Shown here piece after piece: positions 16,720-26,367 of a stretch of 35,741 bases of DNA (the first letter of the stretch is position 1; each line of letters opens with the position of its first letter). Origin of the DNA: Mariprofundus sp. (GTDB lineage: Bacteria > Pseudomonadota > Zetaproteobacteria > Mariprofundales > Mariprofundaceae). The stretch spans positions 1 through 35,741 of the forward strand of contig JALUWF010000313.1 of NCBI GenBank assembly GCA_027019785.1, written 5' to 3'. The position numbers were made by a program, and so were the translations under genes. Below the pieces are notes generated by a model, which saw only the letters and a list, made by a program, of their open reading frames with translations, had not been told where the DNA came from and searched no databases.

Positions 16720-17384
16720 GTAAACAGTTCAGTAATACGGAGCGCGAAGCTATTTACAGCGTTATTCACGAGCGACGTGACATGCGTCATTTTGCCAGCG
16801 GCAGTGTTGCGCCGGATGTCCTGCAACGGATTTTGGAAGCAGCTCATGCAGCGCCTAGCGTTGGTTATATGCAGCCATGGCGTTTTGTGCGCATCACCAG
16901 GCCGGAATTGCGCCAGCAACTGATTGCATTGGTTGAAGCAGAAAAAGACAAAACAGCCGACCAAATGGATGCGCGTAAAACCGAGTTCATGCGCTTGAAA
17001 GTCGAAGGCATTCGCGATTGCGCCGAGTTAATAGCTGTCGTACTGGCACCCGACGACGGCACAGTGTTTGGTCGGCGCACCATGCCGGAAGAGATGGCAC
17101 TGTGTTCGGTATCGTGCGCCATTGAAAACATGTGGCTGGCCGCTCGCGCCGAGAATCTGGGCATGGGTTGGGTATCATTCTTTGAGCCTGCGGATGTGGC
17201 GGCACTATTGGGCTGCCCCGAAACAGCCAAGCCGATGGCATTGCTTTGTCTGGGGCCGGTTAAAGCCTTTTACGATAAACCGATGTTGGAGCAAGAGGGC
17301 TGGCGGAAACGCGAATCGATGGATGTCGTACTAAGTGAAAACCAATTTCCTTTAGCCACAGATGCTTTGGTTTATCATGGCTGA
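16716..17384 (+). CDS. bluB: 5,6-dimethylbenzimidazole synthase BluB
   Basis: Flavin-destructase of the nitroreductase fold that breaks down FMN with oxygen to make DMB, the lower ligand of cobalamin. The sequence shows VIHERRDMRHF, AAHAAPSVGYMQPWRFVRI, the RRTMPEEMALCSVSCAIENM region that distinguishes BluB, and ENLGMGWVSFFEPADVAALL. At 222 residues it is of normal size. It overlaps btuF by ATGA, and its 3' end overlaps the first possible starts of jetA. Having BluB with CobT in the same cluster implies aerobic synthesis of true B12. Confidence 0.93.
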   Translation: MSKQFSNTEREAIYSVIHERRDMRHFASGSVAPDVLQRILEAAHAAPSVGYMQPWRFVRITRPELRQQLIALVEAEKDKTADQMDARKTEFMRLKVEGIRDCAELIAVVLAPDDGTVFGRRTMPEEMALCSVSCAIENMWLAARAENLGMGWVSFFEPADVAALLGCPETAKPMALLCLGPVKAFYDKPMLEQEGWRKRESMDVVLSENQFPLATDALVYHG

Positions 17385-18837
17385 TCAGAGTTCGATGTCC
17401 TTCAGTCACGAAGCACTGGATAGCCTGCGTAAAAATCATCCTGCATGGCGTTTATTGCGGGCGGACTCTGCGCCGTTGGTGGCCAGTTTTTTACATCGTG
17501 TATTTCTTGTGCCAAATGTTCGTGAGATTGCTCAGGTGGATTTGCAAGAGGCATTGGAAGATGAGCTTTTTGCCTTGCGGGAACGGCTCGGTGAAGATGC
17601 TTATCCGCGCGATGCGCAGGATTATCTGAATGACTGGGCCGATAATGCCCAAGGCTGGCTGCGTAAGTTCTACCCGAAAAACTCCGATGAACCGCATTAT
17701 GATTTAACACCGGCCACAGAAAAAGGTATTCGCTGGCTGGCCGGTTTAACCGAGCGCAGCTTTATTGGCACAGAGTCACGCTTGTTGACCTTGTTTGATC
17801 TGTTGCAACAAATCGTCGCAGGTAGTGAGACTGATCCCAAAGTACGCATTGCCGAATTGCGTAAAAAACGGCGCGCCATTGATGCCGAAATCAAACAGAT
17901 TCAGGCTGGTGATATTCCTCTATTGGATGAAACAGCCTTAAGAGACCGCTTTCAACAGTTTGTCATGATGGCGGGCGAGTTGTTGAGTGATTTTCGCGAG
18001 GTCGAGCAGAATTTTCGCCTGCTGGATCGGCGCGTGCGCGAACGCATTGCACTCTGGGAAGGTGGCAAAGGCGCATTGCTGGAAGATATTCTCAATGAGT
18101 GTGATGATATTACGGAATCCGATCAGGGTAAGAGTTTTCGCGCCTTTTGGGATTTTTTGATGTCCAGTTCCAGGCAGGAAGAGCTCACCGACTTGCTGGA
18201 TCAGGTGATGGCATTAACCCCGATTGCCGAATCCCGACCTGATTCACGCTTGCGCCGGGTGCATTACGATTGGCTGGAAGCAGGGGAGCATACCCAGCGC
18301 ACCGTAGCGCAATTATCCAGCCAGTTGCGCCGTTTTCTGGATGATAAAGCATGGCTGGAAAATAAGCGTATTATGGAAATCTTACGCCAGATCAAAAGCA
18401 ATGCGCGCGATACCATGCATCAACCCCCACAAGATTTGGGCATGAGCATGGATGAGATGAAAGTCGAATTCACCCTGCCGATGGAGCGCCCATTGTATCA
18501 ACCGCCATTGCAGACCGTGCTTGATGCCGTGCAATTGGAAATGGGCGCAGAAGATGCCGATGCAGAAGCCCTGTTCTCACAAGTGGTGGTCGATAAAGGC
18601 CGTTTGAAACAAGTGTTAGCTCAGGCATTGCAACAGCATTCACAAATATCATTGGCAGATTTACTGAACGAGCATCCTTTGCAACATGGCTTGGCGGAGC
18701 TGGTGGTGTGGTTGCAAATGGCCAGCGACATGACGCAATGTATGATTGATGATGGCAAGGAAGATGTAGTGCAGTGGCAAACCAATGACGGTCTGGTGAA
18801 GCAGGTGACACTGCCGCATGTGTTGTTTGTGCGATGA
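17377..18837 (+). CDS. jetA: Wadjet subunit JetA (DUF3375)
   Basis: Kleisin-like subunit of the type I Wadjet SMC complex, which extrudes plasmid DNA loops and directs cleavage of small circular DNA. The N-terminus LRKNHPAWRLLRADSAPLV, then SFLHRVFLVPNVREI and LEDELFALRERLG, is typical of DUF3375, as is the C-terminal block LADLLNEHPLQHGLAELVVW. The chosen ATG at 17377 gives 486 residues and overlaps the bluB stop as ATGGCTGA. In-frame ATGs at 17362 and 17395 are possible, and 17395 fits the family N-terminus well; none has a strong ribosome-binding site. It is the first gene of the jet block, 15 bases before the TPR-like gene. Confidence 0.9.
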   Translation: MADQSSMSFSHEALDSLRKNHPAWRLLRADSAPLVASFLHRVFLVPNVREIAQVDLQEALEDELFALRERLGEDAYPRDAQDYLNDWADNAQGWLRKFYPKNSDEPHYDLTPATEKGIRWLAGLTERSFIGTESRLLTLFDLLQQIVAGSETDPKVRIAELRKKRRAIDAEIKQIQAGDIPLLDETALRDRFQQFVMMAGELLSDFREVEQNFRLLDRRVRERIALWEGGKGALLEDILNECDDITESDQGKSFRAFWDFLMSSSRQEELTDLLDQVMALTPIAESRPDSRLRRVHYDWLEAGEHTQRTVAQLSSQLRRFLDDKAWLENKRIMEILRQIKSNARDTMHQPPQDLGMSMDEMKVEFTLPMERPLYQPPLQTVLDAVQLEMGAEDADAEALFSQVVVDKGRLKQVLAQALQQHSQISLADLLNEHPLQHGLAELVVWLQMASDMTQCMIDDGKEDVVQWQTNDGLVKQVTLPHVLFVR

Positions 18838-18852
18838 AGAGAAGAGGTTTAT

Positions 18853-19599
18853 ATGCGTTACTTTAATCGAGAGATGTTACTGGATACTTTTACAACGGAA
18901 GACAGTGATGAAAGACGTAAACTCATGGCATCTGTGGATAAAAATCAGGTAGAGCAGGATATTCTGGATGATACTGGTGAGGTATTTCGTCCATTAGCGT
19001 GTACATATGAGGTCATCGAAGATAAAAACTATGCCAAGATGAAAGAAGAGGATAAGTCATTATTGGCTCAAATTTTTGAGTGGGTACAGGGCAGTAACGT
19101 TGAGGCTAGGCGTGGATTAAAATACTTGCAAAAGTTGAAGAAAAAATACCCCCGGGTGCCGGTTATTTACAATTTTATGGGTGTTGCCTATAAAACGCTT
19201 GGTAAAGAAGTGAAGCGCCGCCATGTTATCAAAGAGACCAGCAAAAAGTTCCCGCACTATGTATTTGGAAAAATATCATTGGCTGAATATTACTTAAACG
19301 CCGGGCATCATGAAGAGATCCCTGAGGTTTTTAACCATAAGCTTCAACTTTATATGCATTACCCCAACGCGGGGGAGAATCCCGTATTTCACGGTGTTGA
19401 GGTGCAATCATTTTATACCGTGATAGGTAGGTATTACGCTAGAAATAAGCAACTTGCTCACGCAATCAAATGTTATTTTATAGTTGAAGGGGCAGATCCT
19501 GAATGTCCGCATCTAAATGTGCTTGCCCGAGAGATTCTTGTTGCAGAAACAGCAGCATTAGTCGCTAGCAGTTTCGGATCACTCAATAAAGATACATAG
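18853..19599 (+). CDS. TPR-like helical protein embedded between jetA and jetB
   Basis: I do not recognise a named family. The 248-residue product has a charged N-terminus, then helical pairs resembling TPR units: KKKYPRVPVIYNFMGVAYKT, KKFPHYVFGKISLAEYYLNA and VIGRYYARNKQLAHAIKCYF. No catalytic motif or signal peptide is seen. ATG at 18853 has AGAGG about 6 bases upstream; the gene begins 15 bases after jetA and ends 9 bases before jetB, so it is in the operon. It is AT-rich compared with its neighbours: lines 19021-19080 and 19141-19200 hold 19 and 24 G+C of 60, against 30 in 18301-18360 of jetA. It could be an adaptor for the Jet complex or a passenger. Confidence 0.8.
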   Translation: MRYFNREMLLDTFTTEDSDERRKLMASVDKNQVEQDILDDTGEVFRPLACTYEVIEDKNYAKMKEEDKSLLAQIFEWVQGSNVEARRGLKYLQKLKKKYPRVPVIYNFMGVAYKTLGKEVKRRHVIKETSKKFPHYVFGKISLAEYYLNAGHHEEIPEVFNHKLQLYMHYPNAGENPVFHGVEVQSFYTVIGRYYARNKQLAHAIKCYFIVEGADPECPHLNVLAREILVAETAALVASSFGSLNKDT

Positions 19600-19608
19600 G
19601 AGCTTTTC

Positions 19609-20220
19609 GTGGATGAATTAGAGCTACAAGCAAGTACGCAGCGAAATCCCAAGTTATCTGCCGTGGTGATTGCCTTATGCAAAGGCATGATTGATCGGGA
19701 GGCGGATGGTCAGTTGTGGCAATGGCTGTTGAATATGCAGATTACGGTGTCTGACTATGTTGAAACGCTGGGTTTGGATCTTATTCTGGATGAAGCAGAA
19801 GGCTATGCGTTTTTGCGGGCGCGGGAGTATGAGGCGGAGAGTGATAAATTGCCGCGTTTGATTGCACGTCGGCAGCTATCGTTTCATGTCAGTCTGTTGT
19901 TGGCTCTGCTGCGTGAAAAGATGGCGGAATCGGATGCGGCCGGTGGTGAGGCGCGGGTGATTGTGTCGCGCGATGAGGTATTGGAAATGATTCGCATCTT
20001 TTTGCCAGAAGGCAGCAATGAAGTGCGGCTGATTGATCAGGTCGATAGTTACATCAATCAGATTGTGAAGATGGGCTTTGCACGGAAGCTGAAGGGTTCG
20101 GATAAAATGCTGGAGTTGCACCGTATCATTAAATCCTTTGTCGATGCACAGTGGTTGGCGGAATTTGATCAGCGCTTAGATGAATATCGCAAGCAGTTAC
20201 TGCCGCAAGGGGCGAACTGA
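19609..20220 (+). CDS. jetB: Wadjet subunit JetB (DUF4194)
   Basis: Kite-like (MukE-like) subunit of the Wadjet SMC complex that binds JetA and DNA. Features are [59 protein letters not shown] and the winged-helix-like [19 protein letters not shown], all typical of DUF4194. The start is GTG at 19609 with AGGAG 6 bases upstream, giving 203 residues. The stop overlaps the jetC start as TGATG, so the two are translationally coupled. Confidence 0.9.
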   Translation: MDELELQASTQRNPKLSAVVIALCKGMIDREADGQLWQWLLNMQITVSDYVETLGLDLILDEAEGYAFLRAREYEAESDKLPRLIARRQLSFHVSLLLALLREKMAESDAAGGEARVIVSRDEVLEMIRIFLPEGSNEVRLIDQVDSYINQIVKMGFARKLKGSDKMLELHRIIKSFVDAQWLAEFDQRLDEYRKQLLPQGAN

Positions 20221-23200
20221 TGGAGCCCACCTTAAACCTTGAATTTGTACAGGACGATGCCTTAACAGGCTTTCGCCTCAAACGCCTGGAAGTGTTGAAC
20301 TGGGGAACCTTTGATAAAACAGTGTGGTCCTTTCATCTCAACGGCAAAAACGCCTTGCTGACGGGTGATATTGGTTCCGGGAAATCTACCTTGGTGGATG
20401 CTGTAACTACCTTGCTAGTGCCCGCTCACCGCATTGCCTACAATAAAGCGGCGGGTGCAGCCTCCAAAGAACGCGATTTGCGATCCTATGTATTGGGGCA
20501 TTATAAATCCGAACAGAGTGAATCGGTGGGTACAGCTAAACCGGTGGCCTTGCGGCAGGCGGGTAGTTACTCGGTCATTCTGGGTGAGTTTCATAATGAG
20601 GGTTATGATCAAACGGTCACCTTGGCGCAGGTGTTCTGGTTTCGCAAACCACAAGGCCAGCCGGAGCGTTTTTATGTGGTGGCGGATCACAGTTTAACCA
20701 TTCAACATGATTTCGGCGGCTTTGGCTCTGAGATGGCTGCATTGCGCAAACGCTTGAAGCAGCAGAATGCCAATGTGTTTGATGCATTCCCTGCTTACGG
20801 TGCGTTTTTTCGCCGTCGCCTTGGTATTGAAAATGATCAGGCTCTGGAATTGTTTCATCAAACCGTATCCATGAAATCCATTGGCAATCTGACTGAATTT
20901 GTGCGCGGACATATGTTGGAACCATCCGATGATGTGGAGCAGCGCATTCATGATTTGATTGCTCATTTTGATGATCTGGATCGCGCCCATAAAGCGGTAC
21001 TGACAGCAAAAAAACAGGTGAGCTTGCTGCAACCGTTGGTGGCGGATTGTCATCAACATGAGAAGCTTGCGCATGAGAAAGATGAACTGGATGGCTGCCG
21101 TAATGCCTTGCAGGCGTATTTCTCAAACCTGAAATCAGAGTTGCTGACAGCGCGGATTAAAAAATTAGATAGCGAACTGGAGCGATTGCAGCAACGCATT
21201 GTGCAGCTCACGGATAAGGTTGAGCAGGGCAAGCAGCAAGAGCGCGAACTGGAGCGGGCGATTGCTGATCAGGGTGGTGATCGTATTGCCGCGTTGGAAC
21301 AAAAAATTGCCGAAAAAGAAGCTGAGAAATCGCGTTGTTTGCGTCGAGCTAAATCTTACGATGATCTCATCGCTCAGCTTGAGCTTGCAGCCGTCAAAGA
21401 TGTCGATGCATTTTTGCAACATAAACAGGATTGTTTGGCCATGTTGCTGACGCTGCAGGATGAGCAAGCGCAAGCGCAAAACAGCATGAATGCATTGGGG
21501 GCGGATTTGGCAGCGGGCAAGCGGGAATGCGAAGCGCAGCAACGTGAGATCACGAGCCTGAAACAGCGCAAAAGCAATATCCCTGAACAACAAATCGCCA
21601 TTCGCGCGCGATTGTGTCGCGAGTTGGGCGTGGATGAGCAGGCCATGCCGTTTGCGGGTGAACTGATTCAGGTGCGCGCGCAGGAATGCGATTGGCAGGG
21701 GGCGGCGGAACGGCTGTTGCATAACTTTGCCTTGTCCATGTTGGTTTCCGACCAGCACTATGCCCAGGTGGTTGAATGGGTGAATGAGAACCATTTGAAA
21801 GGTCGATTGGTGTTTTATCGGATGCGCGCGCATGTGCAAACCCATAGCCCACAGCATGCGACATCGTTGGCGCATAAATTGGAAGTAAAACCGGATTCGG
21901 TGTTTTACGATTGGTTGCAGCAAGAATTGGCACTGCGCTTTGATTATGCATGCTGTACGGATATGGAAACATTTCGCAGGGAAAGCCGTGCCATCAGTAT
22001 CACCGGTCAGATCAAGGCGAAGGGTGGCCGCCATGAGAAGGATGACAGGCATAAACTCAATGATAAACGGCATTTTGTCTTAGGCTGGAGCAATGCCGAG
22101 AAAATTGCCGTGCTGGAAGCCGAAGCCAACCTGGCGCAGCAGGCATTGGTCGCATTGGGTAAACAGATCAGCGATTTGCAGCAGTCGCTTGAAATGAAGC
22201 GAGAGCATTTGTCGCTGCTCAATAAATTGGAAACCTATACCGATTTTCAGGATATTAACTGGCGACCCCTGGCCGCTGAAGTGGAGCAGCTAAGCGCGGA
22301 AAAGGCCAAACTGGAGGCGGCATCGGATCAGCTGCGTTTGTTGGCCAAGCAGCGCGAAACAGTGTTGCAGGTATTAGCCAAGGATGAAGAAGCTCTCTTA
22401 AATCGCCGCGCGGAATGCGCCAAAACCGAGCAAAAACGGGATGATGCAGCGGCGATGTATCAAGCCTTGCAAGCAATGCTGGCAGAACATGATGAGGCAC
22501 TGGATGCGTATGCGGAACGGCTGGATGCGCTTGCCAAAACAGTGCTGGGCGATGTGAAGCATACGGTGGAATCATGCACCAGCCATGAACAGGCATTGCG
22601 CGCCGCATTGGGCAAACAGATCCAAAGCGTAGACGGAAAATTATCACGTTTGCGGGATCGCGTGATTAAAGCCATGACTGATTTTCATCAGGCTTATCCC
22701 TTATTGACGCAGGAAATGGATGTGAATGTGCGCGCGGCGCATGAATATAGAGCCTTGCTGGATGGCTTGAATGCCGATGATTTGCCGCGATTTGAAGCAC
22801 GTTTCAAAGATCTGTTGAATGAAAACACCATTCGGGAAATTGCCAATTTTCAAAGCCAGTTATTGCGCGAACGCGAGACCATCAAAGAGCGTATTGAGCG
22901 CATCAATGAATCGTTGGTGCAGATTGATTATGTCGAAGGTCGCTATATCACTCTGCTGGCGCAGGCCGCGATTGATTCTGAAATTCAGGGCTTTCAACAA
23001 GATATGAAGGCGTGTACCGAGGGCAGTGTCACCGGCTCGGAAAGCGAACAATATTCAGAAGAAAAATTCTTGCAGGTACAGAAAATCATTGAGCGTTTTC
23101 GCGGTCGTGAGACCTATATCGACTCTGATATCCGTTGGTTGCGCAAGGTAACGGATGTGCGCAACTGGTTCCGCTTTGCCGCATCCGAACGCTGGCGTGA

Positions 23201-23615
23201 AGATGATTCGGAATATGAACATTACGCCGATTCCGGTGGTAAATCAGGCGGCCAGAAAGAAAAATTGGCCTACACGATTCTGGCCGCCAGCCTGGCCTAT
23301 CAATTCGGCCTGGAATGGAATGCCGTGCGTTCACGCTCGTTTCGTTTTGTGGTGATTGATGAAGCTTTCGGTCGCGGCTCGGATGAATCCGCAGAATATG
23401 GTTTGCGCCTGTTCAAGCAGCTAAACCTGCAACTCTTGATTGTCACTCCCTTGCAAAAAATCCACATCATTGAACCGCATGTGCAGCATGTTGGCTATGT
23501 CAGCAATGATGGCGGAACCAACTCCAAATTGCGCAATTTATCCATAGAAACCTATCGCCAGGAGAAGCAGCAACGTGAGGAAAATAAACCTACTAGTTCC
23601 AATTTGGAAGACTGA
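20220..23615 (+). CDS. jetC: Wadjet SMC-like ATPase JetC
   Basis: SMC/MukB-like motor that drives loop extrusion on plasmid DNA. Walker [14 protein letters not shown] lies at residues 49-61. Long coiled-coil arms occupy the middle (Lys/Glu/Gln-rich, such as [20 protein letters not shown]) around a hinge-like globular region near residues 480-640. The ABC signature [14 protein letters not shown] is near 1005 and Walker [18 protein letters not shown] near 1040-1056. At 1131 residues it is the length expected for JetC. It follows jetB by a 1-base overlap. The absence of an SbcC-type zinc hook CxxC supports JetC over SbcC. Confidence 0.93.
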   Translation: MEPTLNLEFVQDDALTGFRLKRLEVLNWGTFDKTVWSFHLNGKNALLTGDIGSGKSTLVDAVTTLLVPAHRIAYNKAAGAASKERDLRSYVLGHYKSEQSESVGTAKPVALRQAGSYSVILGEFHNEGYDQTVTLAQVFWFRKPQGQPERFYVVADHSLTIQHDFGGFGSEMAALRKRLKQQNANVFDAFPAYGAFFRRRLGIENDQALELFHQTVSMKSIGNLTEFVRGHMLEPSDDVEQRIHDLIAHFDDLDRAHKAVLTAKKQVSLLQPLVADCHQHEKLAHEKDELDGCRNALQAYFSNLKSELLTARIKKLDSELERLQQRIVQLTDKVEQGKQQERELERAIADQGGDRIAALEQKIAEKEAEKSRCLRRAKSYDDLIAQLELAAVKDVDAFLQHKQDCLAMLLTLQDEQAQAQNSMNALGADLAAGKRECEAQQREITSLKQRKSNIPEQQIAIRARLCRELGVDEQAMPFAGELIQVRAQECDWQGAAERLLHNFALSMLVSDQHYAQVVEWVNENHLKGRLVFYRMRAHVQTHSPQHATSLAHKLEVKPDSVFYDWLQQELALRFDYACCTDMETFRRESRAISITGQIKAKGGRHEKDDRHKLNDKRHFVLGWSNAEKIAVLEAEANLAQQALVALGKQISDLQQSLEMKREHLSLLNKLETYTDFQDINWRPLAAEVEQLSAEKAKLEAASDQLRLLAKQRETVLQVLAKDEEALLNRRAECAKTEQKRDDAAAMYQALQAMLAEHDEALDAYAERLDALAKTVLGDVKHTVESCTSHEQALRAALGKQIQSVDGKLSRLRDRVIKAMTDFHQAYPLLTQEMDVNVRAAHEYRALLDGLNADDLPRFEARFKDLLNENTIREIANFQSQLLRERETIKERIERINESLVQIDYVEGRYITLLAQAAIDSEIQGFQQDMKACTEGSVTGSESEQYSEEKFLQVQKIIERFRGRETYIDSDIRWLRKVTDVRNWFRFAASERWREDDSEYEHYADSGGKSGGQKEKLAYTILAASLAYQFGLEWNAVRSRSFRFVVIDEAFGRGSDESAEYGLRLFKQLNLQLLIVTPLQKIHIIEPHVQHVGYVSNDGGTNSKLRNLSIETYRQEKQQREENKPTSSNLED

Positions 23616-23616
23616 T

Positions 23617-24984
23617 ATGACTGAACACCAAACTGTCGAATACAAGCAGATATGGAAAGATGCATATTTGAAATGGATTTGCGGCTTTGCTAATGCGCAG
23701 GGCGGTGTGCTGGTGATCGGGCGCAATGATGCGGGGGTGGCGGTAGGCGTAGCCCATGCTGGTAAGCTGCTGGATGATATTCCGAACAAGGTTCGGGATA
23801 TTTTGGGCATCATGGTTGCTATCCGATTGCTGGAGGAAGAGGGCAAGGCGCTGTTGGAAATTGCCGTGGATGCCTATCCCAGTCCGATTAATTATAAAGG
23901 CGAGTATTATTTCCGAAGTGGCAGTACCAATCAGTTACTCAAGGGTGCGGCACTGGATCGTTTTCTGCTACGGAGATACGGACGTACCTGGGATGGCTCG
24001 CCTCTGCCGGGATTGAAGGCGGATGATCTGGATGGGCGGGCATTTGATCAATTTCGGAAACTGGCGTTGCAAAGCAAGCGGTTGCCGGAGGCTGTACTCA
24101 ATGAAGATGACCGTTATTTACTGGAAAAACTGCATCTGGTGAATGGCGATTATCTGACCCATGCGGCTGCGTTGCTCTTCTATGACGAACCGGAACGATT
24201 GGTCGGTGGTGCTTATGTGAAGATTGGTTATTTCGAGAATGATGCCGATCTGCGTTATCAGGATGAGGTGCAGGGATCTTTGCTTGTGCAGGTCAATCAA
24301 GCGATTGATATTCTCAAAAGCAAATACCTGCGGGCATGGATCAGCTACGAAGGCTTGCAGCGTATCGAGACCTTTCCTGTGCCTGAGCCGGCACTGCGCG
24401 AAGCGGTGCTGAATGCGGTGGTGCATAAGGATTATGCCAGCAGTATTCCAATTCAGATCAGCGTTTATCCCAACAAATTGATGATATGGAATCCGGGTGA
24501 GTTGCCACAAAACTGGACGGTGGAGAAGTTGCTGGATAAACATGCGTCGCAACCATTTAATCCCGATGTTGCGAATGTGTTTTTTCGCGCCGGTATGATT
24601 GAATCGTGGGGGCGCGGTATTGAACGCATTATGCAGACATGTGCGGATGCCTGTGTGCCAACCCCGGAGGTTAGCAGCGATGTGAATGGGCTTTGGATGA
24701 CGTTCCATTTTTTGCCTGAACATCAGTTGAACAGCGGCCAAGGTAAAGAGGGAAGCACTGCCCAAGAAGGGTTGGGTGAAAAGTTGGGTGAAAAGTTGGG
24801 TGAAAACCGCCGACGGATACTGGAGGCAATGCAGGCTGAACCGACGGTCTCTATTGTTTCGTTGTCAGCATTGTTGAGGATGAGTAGTACAGCGATAGAA
24901 AAAAATATCCGTTGGCTAAAAGAACATGATTTAATCCGTCGCGTGGGGCCTGCCAAGGGTGGTTATTGGCAGGTGCTGAAATGA
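23617..24984 (+). CDS. Schlafen/AlbA_2-type ATP-binding protein with winged-helix tail, embedded in the jet operon
   Basis: Resembles the AlbA_2 (Schlafen-like, divergent AAA_4) family, often annotated as a transcriptional regulator or RNA-binding protein. N-terminal block: VEYKQIWKDAYLKWICGFAN then AQGGVLVIGRNDAG. The middle holds FPVPEPALREAVLNAVVHKD and WNPGELPQNWTVEKLL, a GHKL-like ATP-binding half, and SWGRGIERIM. A C-terminal winged helix ends LIRRVGPAKGGYWQVLK. A 12-base unit is repeated three times at 24772-24807, encoding LGEKLGEKLGEN as a linker. ATG at 23617 lies one base after the jetC stop, and the stop overlaps jetD as ATGA, so it is inside the operon. It could regulate the operon or act in defence. 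The product is 455 residues. Confidence 0.85.
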   Translation: MTEHQTVEYKQIWKDAYLKWICGFANAQGGVLVIGRNDAGVAVGVAHAGKLLDDIPNKVRDILGIMVAIRLLEEEGKALLEIAVDAYPSPINYKGEYYFRSGSTNQLLKGAALDRFLLRRYGRTWDGSPLPGLKADDLDGRAFDQFRKLALQSKRLPEAVLNEDDRYLLEKLHLVNGDYLTHAAALLFYDEPERLVGGAYVKIGYFENDADLRYQDEVQGSLLVQVNQAIDILKSKYLRAWISYEGLQRIETFPVPEPALREAVLNAVVHKDYASSIPIQISVYPNKLMIWNPGELPQNWTVEKLLDKHASQPFNPDVANVFFRAGMIESWGRGIERIMQTCADACVPTPEVSSDVNGLWMTFHFLPEHQLNSGQGKEGSTAQEGLGEKLGEKLGENRRRILEAMQAEPTVSIVSLSALLRMSSTAIEKNIRWLKEHDLIRRVGPAKGGYWQVLK

Positions 24985-26186
24985 ACAGGACTCGTCCTGC
25001 TAATATGAAGAAACAGCTTGAGCGAATGTGGGTGCGAGGGGATATATGCCGGGCGGCGGTGAAAGATGGGGTCGTGTTCCCTCTTACACTTCGCTTAAAA
25101 CAGCCGACATCCAAGGCCATGCTGGATGATTTGGCCGGTACGCAAGACTGGGTGAAAGAGGTGCAGGCCTATACCAATAAGCACCATATCACATTGCATT
25201 GGCAGAGTATCAATCATCGTGTGCTGGGTCGACAGCAATTGCCTGCGCATATTGTGCTGGATACGCCACAACAGGCGGCGCGTTTGATTGGTAAATCGGA
25301 AGCATTAAAACAGTTCACCATGCTTTATCGGCAAAGTATTAAAACACTTGCCGCGTTGGAAGGCTGGCTGCTTCAGTATCCATTAAAAGTGCTGGCATTG
25401 GCCGATGAGTGGCCGCAACTGTTGGCATTGTGCGCATGGATGCAGGTACACCCGAATCCACGCATCTATTTGCGGCAAGTCGATGTACCGAAGGTGGATA
25501 GTAAATTTATTGAACAACATCGAAAAGTGCTGGCGCAACTGTTTGATATTGTATTGCCTGTGTTTGCCGTGAATGATGATTATACAGGGGTGGCAGGGTT
25601 TGCGCGACGATATGGCTTTCTGGATAAGCCAGCCATGATTCGCGTGCGCCCTTTGGATGATGATATTCCGTTGCTGCTAAGTGATGGCGAACAAGATGCG
25701 GCGATCACAAGCAAGGCTTTGGCTCGCTTGCATCAGGATGTACGCAGCCGGATCGAGCGGGTATTTATTGTTGAAAATGAAATCAACTACCTCGCATTTC
25801 CGGCAGTGCCTCGCGCCTTGCTGATATTTGGTAAGGGCTATGGTTTTGAAGCACTCAAACAAGCGCAGTGGCTGCATGAGTGTAGCATGTATTACTGGGG
25901 CGATTTGGATACGCATGGCTTTGCCATTTTGAATCAACTGCGTACGAGCTTACCGCAAACAACTTCTTTTTTAATGGATAAACAGACATTATTGGCGCAT
26001 CAACATGCTTGGGGTACAGAGCCCAGGCAGGAGACAAAAGAACTGAAATATTTGAATGCGGATGAGGCAGCGGTATATGATGTTTTGCGTAATAATACAC
26101 TGGGCGATCAACTGAGGCTGGAACAGGAACGCATTTCTTTTGGCTATGTGAAAAACATATTATTAGCCACAGATGAACGCAGATGA
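24981..26186 (+). CDS. jetD: Wadjet nuclease subunit JetD (DUF3322 + DUF2220 Toprim)
   Basis: Topoisomerase VI-like endonuclease subunit that cuts plasmid DNA recognised by JetABC. The N-terminal DUF3322 part includes WVRGDICRAAVKDGVVFPL and the C-terminal DUF2220 Toprim part has RVFIVENEINYLAFP with the metal-binding Glu (about residue 266), and SMYYWGDLDTHGFAILNQLR with the DxD (about 307). ATG at 24981 overlaps the upstream stop (ATGA), giving 401 residues. The last six codons, ATDERR and the stop, are read from the left arm of an inverted-repeat element (26164 onward), so the natural C-terminus may have been slightly changed. Confidence 0.91.
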   Translation: MNRTRPANMKKQLERMWVRGDICRAAVKDGVVFPLTLRLKQPTSKAMLDDLAGTQDWVKEVQAYTNKHHITLHWQSINHRVLGRQQLPAHIVLDTPQQAARLIGKSEALKQFTMLYRQSIKTLAALEGWLLQYPLKVLALADEWPQLLALCAWMQVHPNPRIYLRQVDVPKVDSKFIEQHRKVLAQLFDIVLPVFAVNDDYTGVAGFARRYGFLDKPAMIRVRPLDDDIPLLLSDGEQDAAITSKALARLHQDVRSRIERVFIVENEINYLAFPAVPRALLIFGKGYGFEALKQAQWLHECSMYYWGDLDTHGFAILNQLRTSLPQTTSFLMDKQTLLAHQHAWGTEPRQETKELKYLNADEAAVYDVLRNNTLGDQLRLEQERISFGYVKNILLATDERR

Positions 26187-26350
26187 ACACAGATAGAACC
26201 ATTGATAAAAATGGATTCCTAGATTCTGTGCATGATCAGTGGTTGTTTCACTGTTTGTCAGGTTTCTGTTGCATACGCAGAGGTAGTCAAAACCGGTACA
26301 TTCTTTTTTTACGCCTTTATCTGTGTTCATCAGTGTCCATCTGTGGCTAT
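26164..26350. repeat. inverted-repeat element between jetD and cobQ
   Basis: TAGCCACAGATGAACGCAG with GATGAACACAGATAG (26164-26196) and its inverted counterpart TTATCTGTGTTCATCAG with TGTCCATCTGTGGCTA (26317-26349) match at about 29 of 33 positions and bound a 187-bp segment. The left arm also has CAGATGAAC twice in tandem. Similar ACAGATGAACACAGAT sequences are, from memory, a common intergenic repeat in several phyla. The left arm runs into jetD and the right arm ends 18 bases before cobQ. The middle, about 120 bases, has no ORF that I can support. Confidence 0.6.
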
Positions 26351-26367
26351 AAAAGGTTTTTTCTTTC

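Noticed and set aside
21165-22073. Long minus-strand open frame (302 codons) opposite jetC
   Set aside because: It lies wholly within the coiled-coil and hinge coding part of JetC and has no family features.
20220-23615. JetC as an SbcC/Rad50 repair ATPase
   Set aside because: No zinc-hook CxxC is seen and no SbcD nuclease is adjacent; jetA, jetB and jetD surround it.
24772-24807. Three tandem 12-base units resembling a small repeat array
   Set aside because: Too short and contiguous for CRISPR; they encode an in-frame GEKL linker in the Schlafen-like protein.
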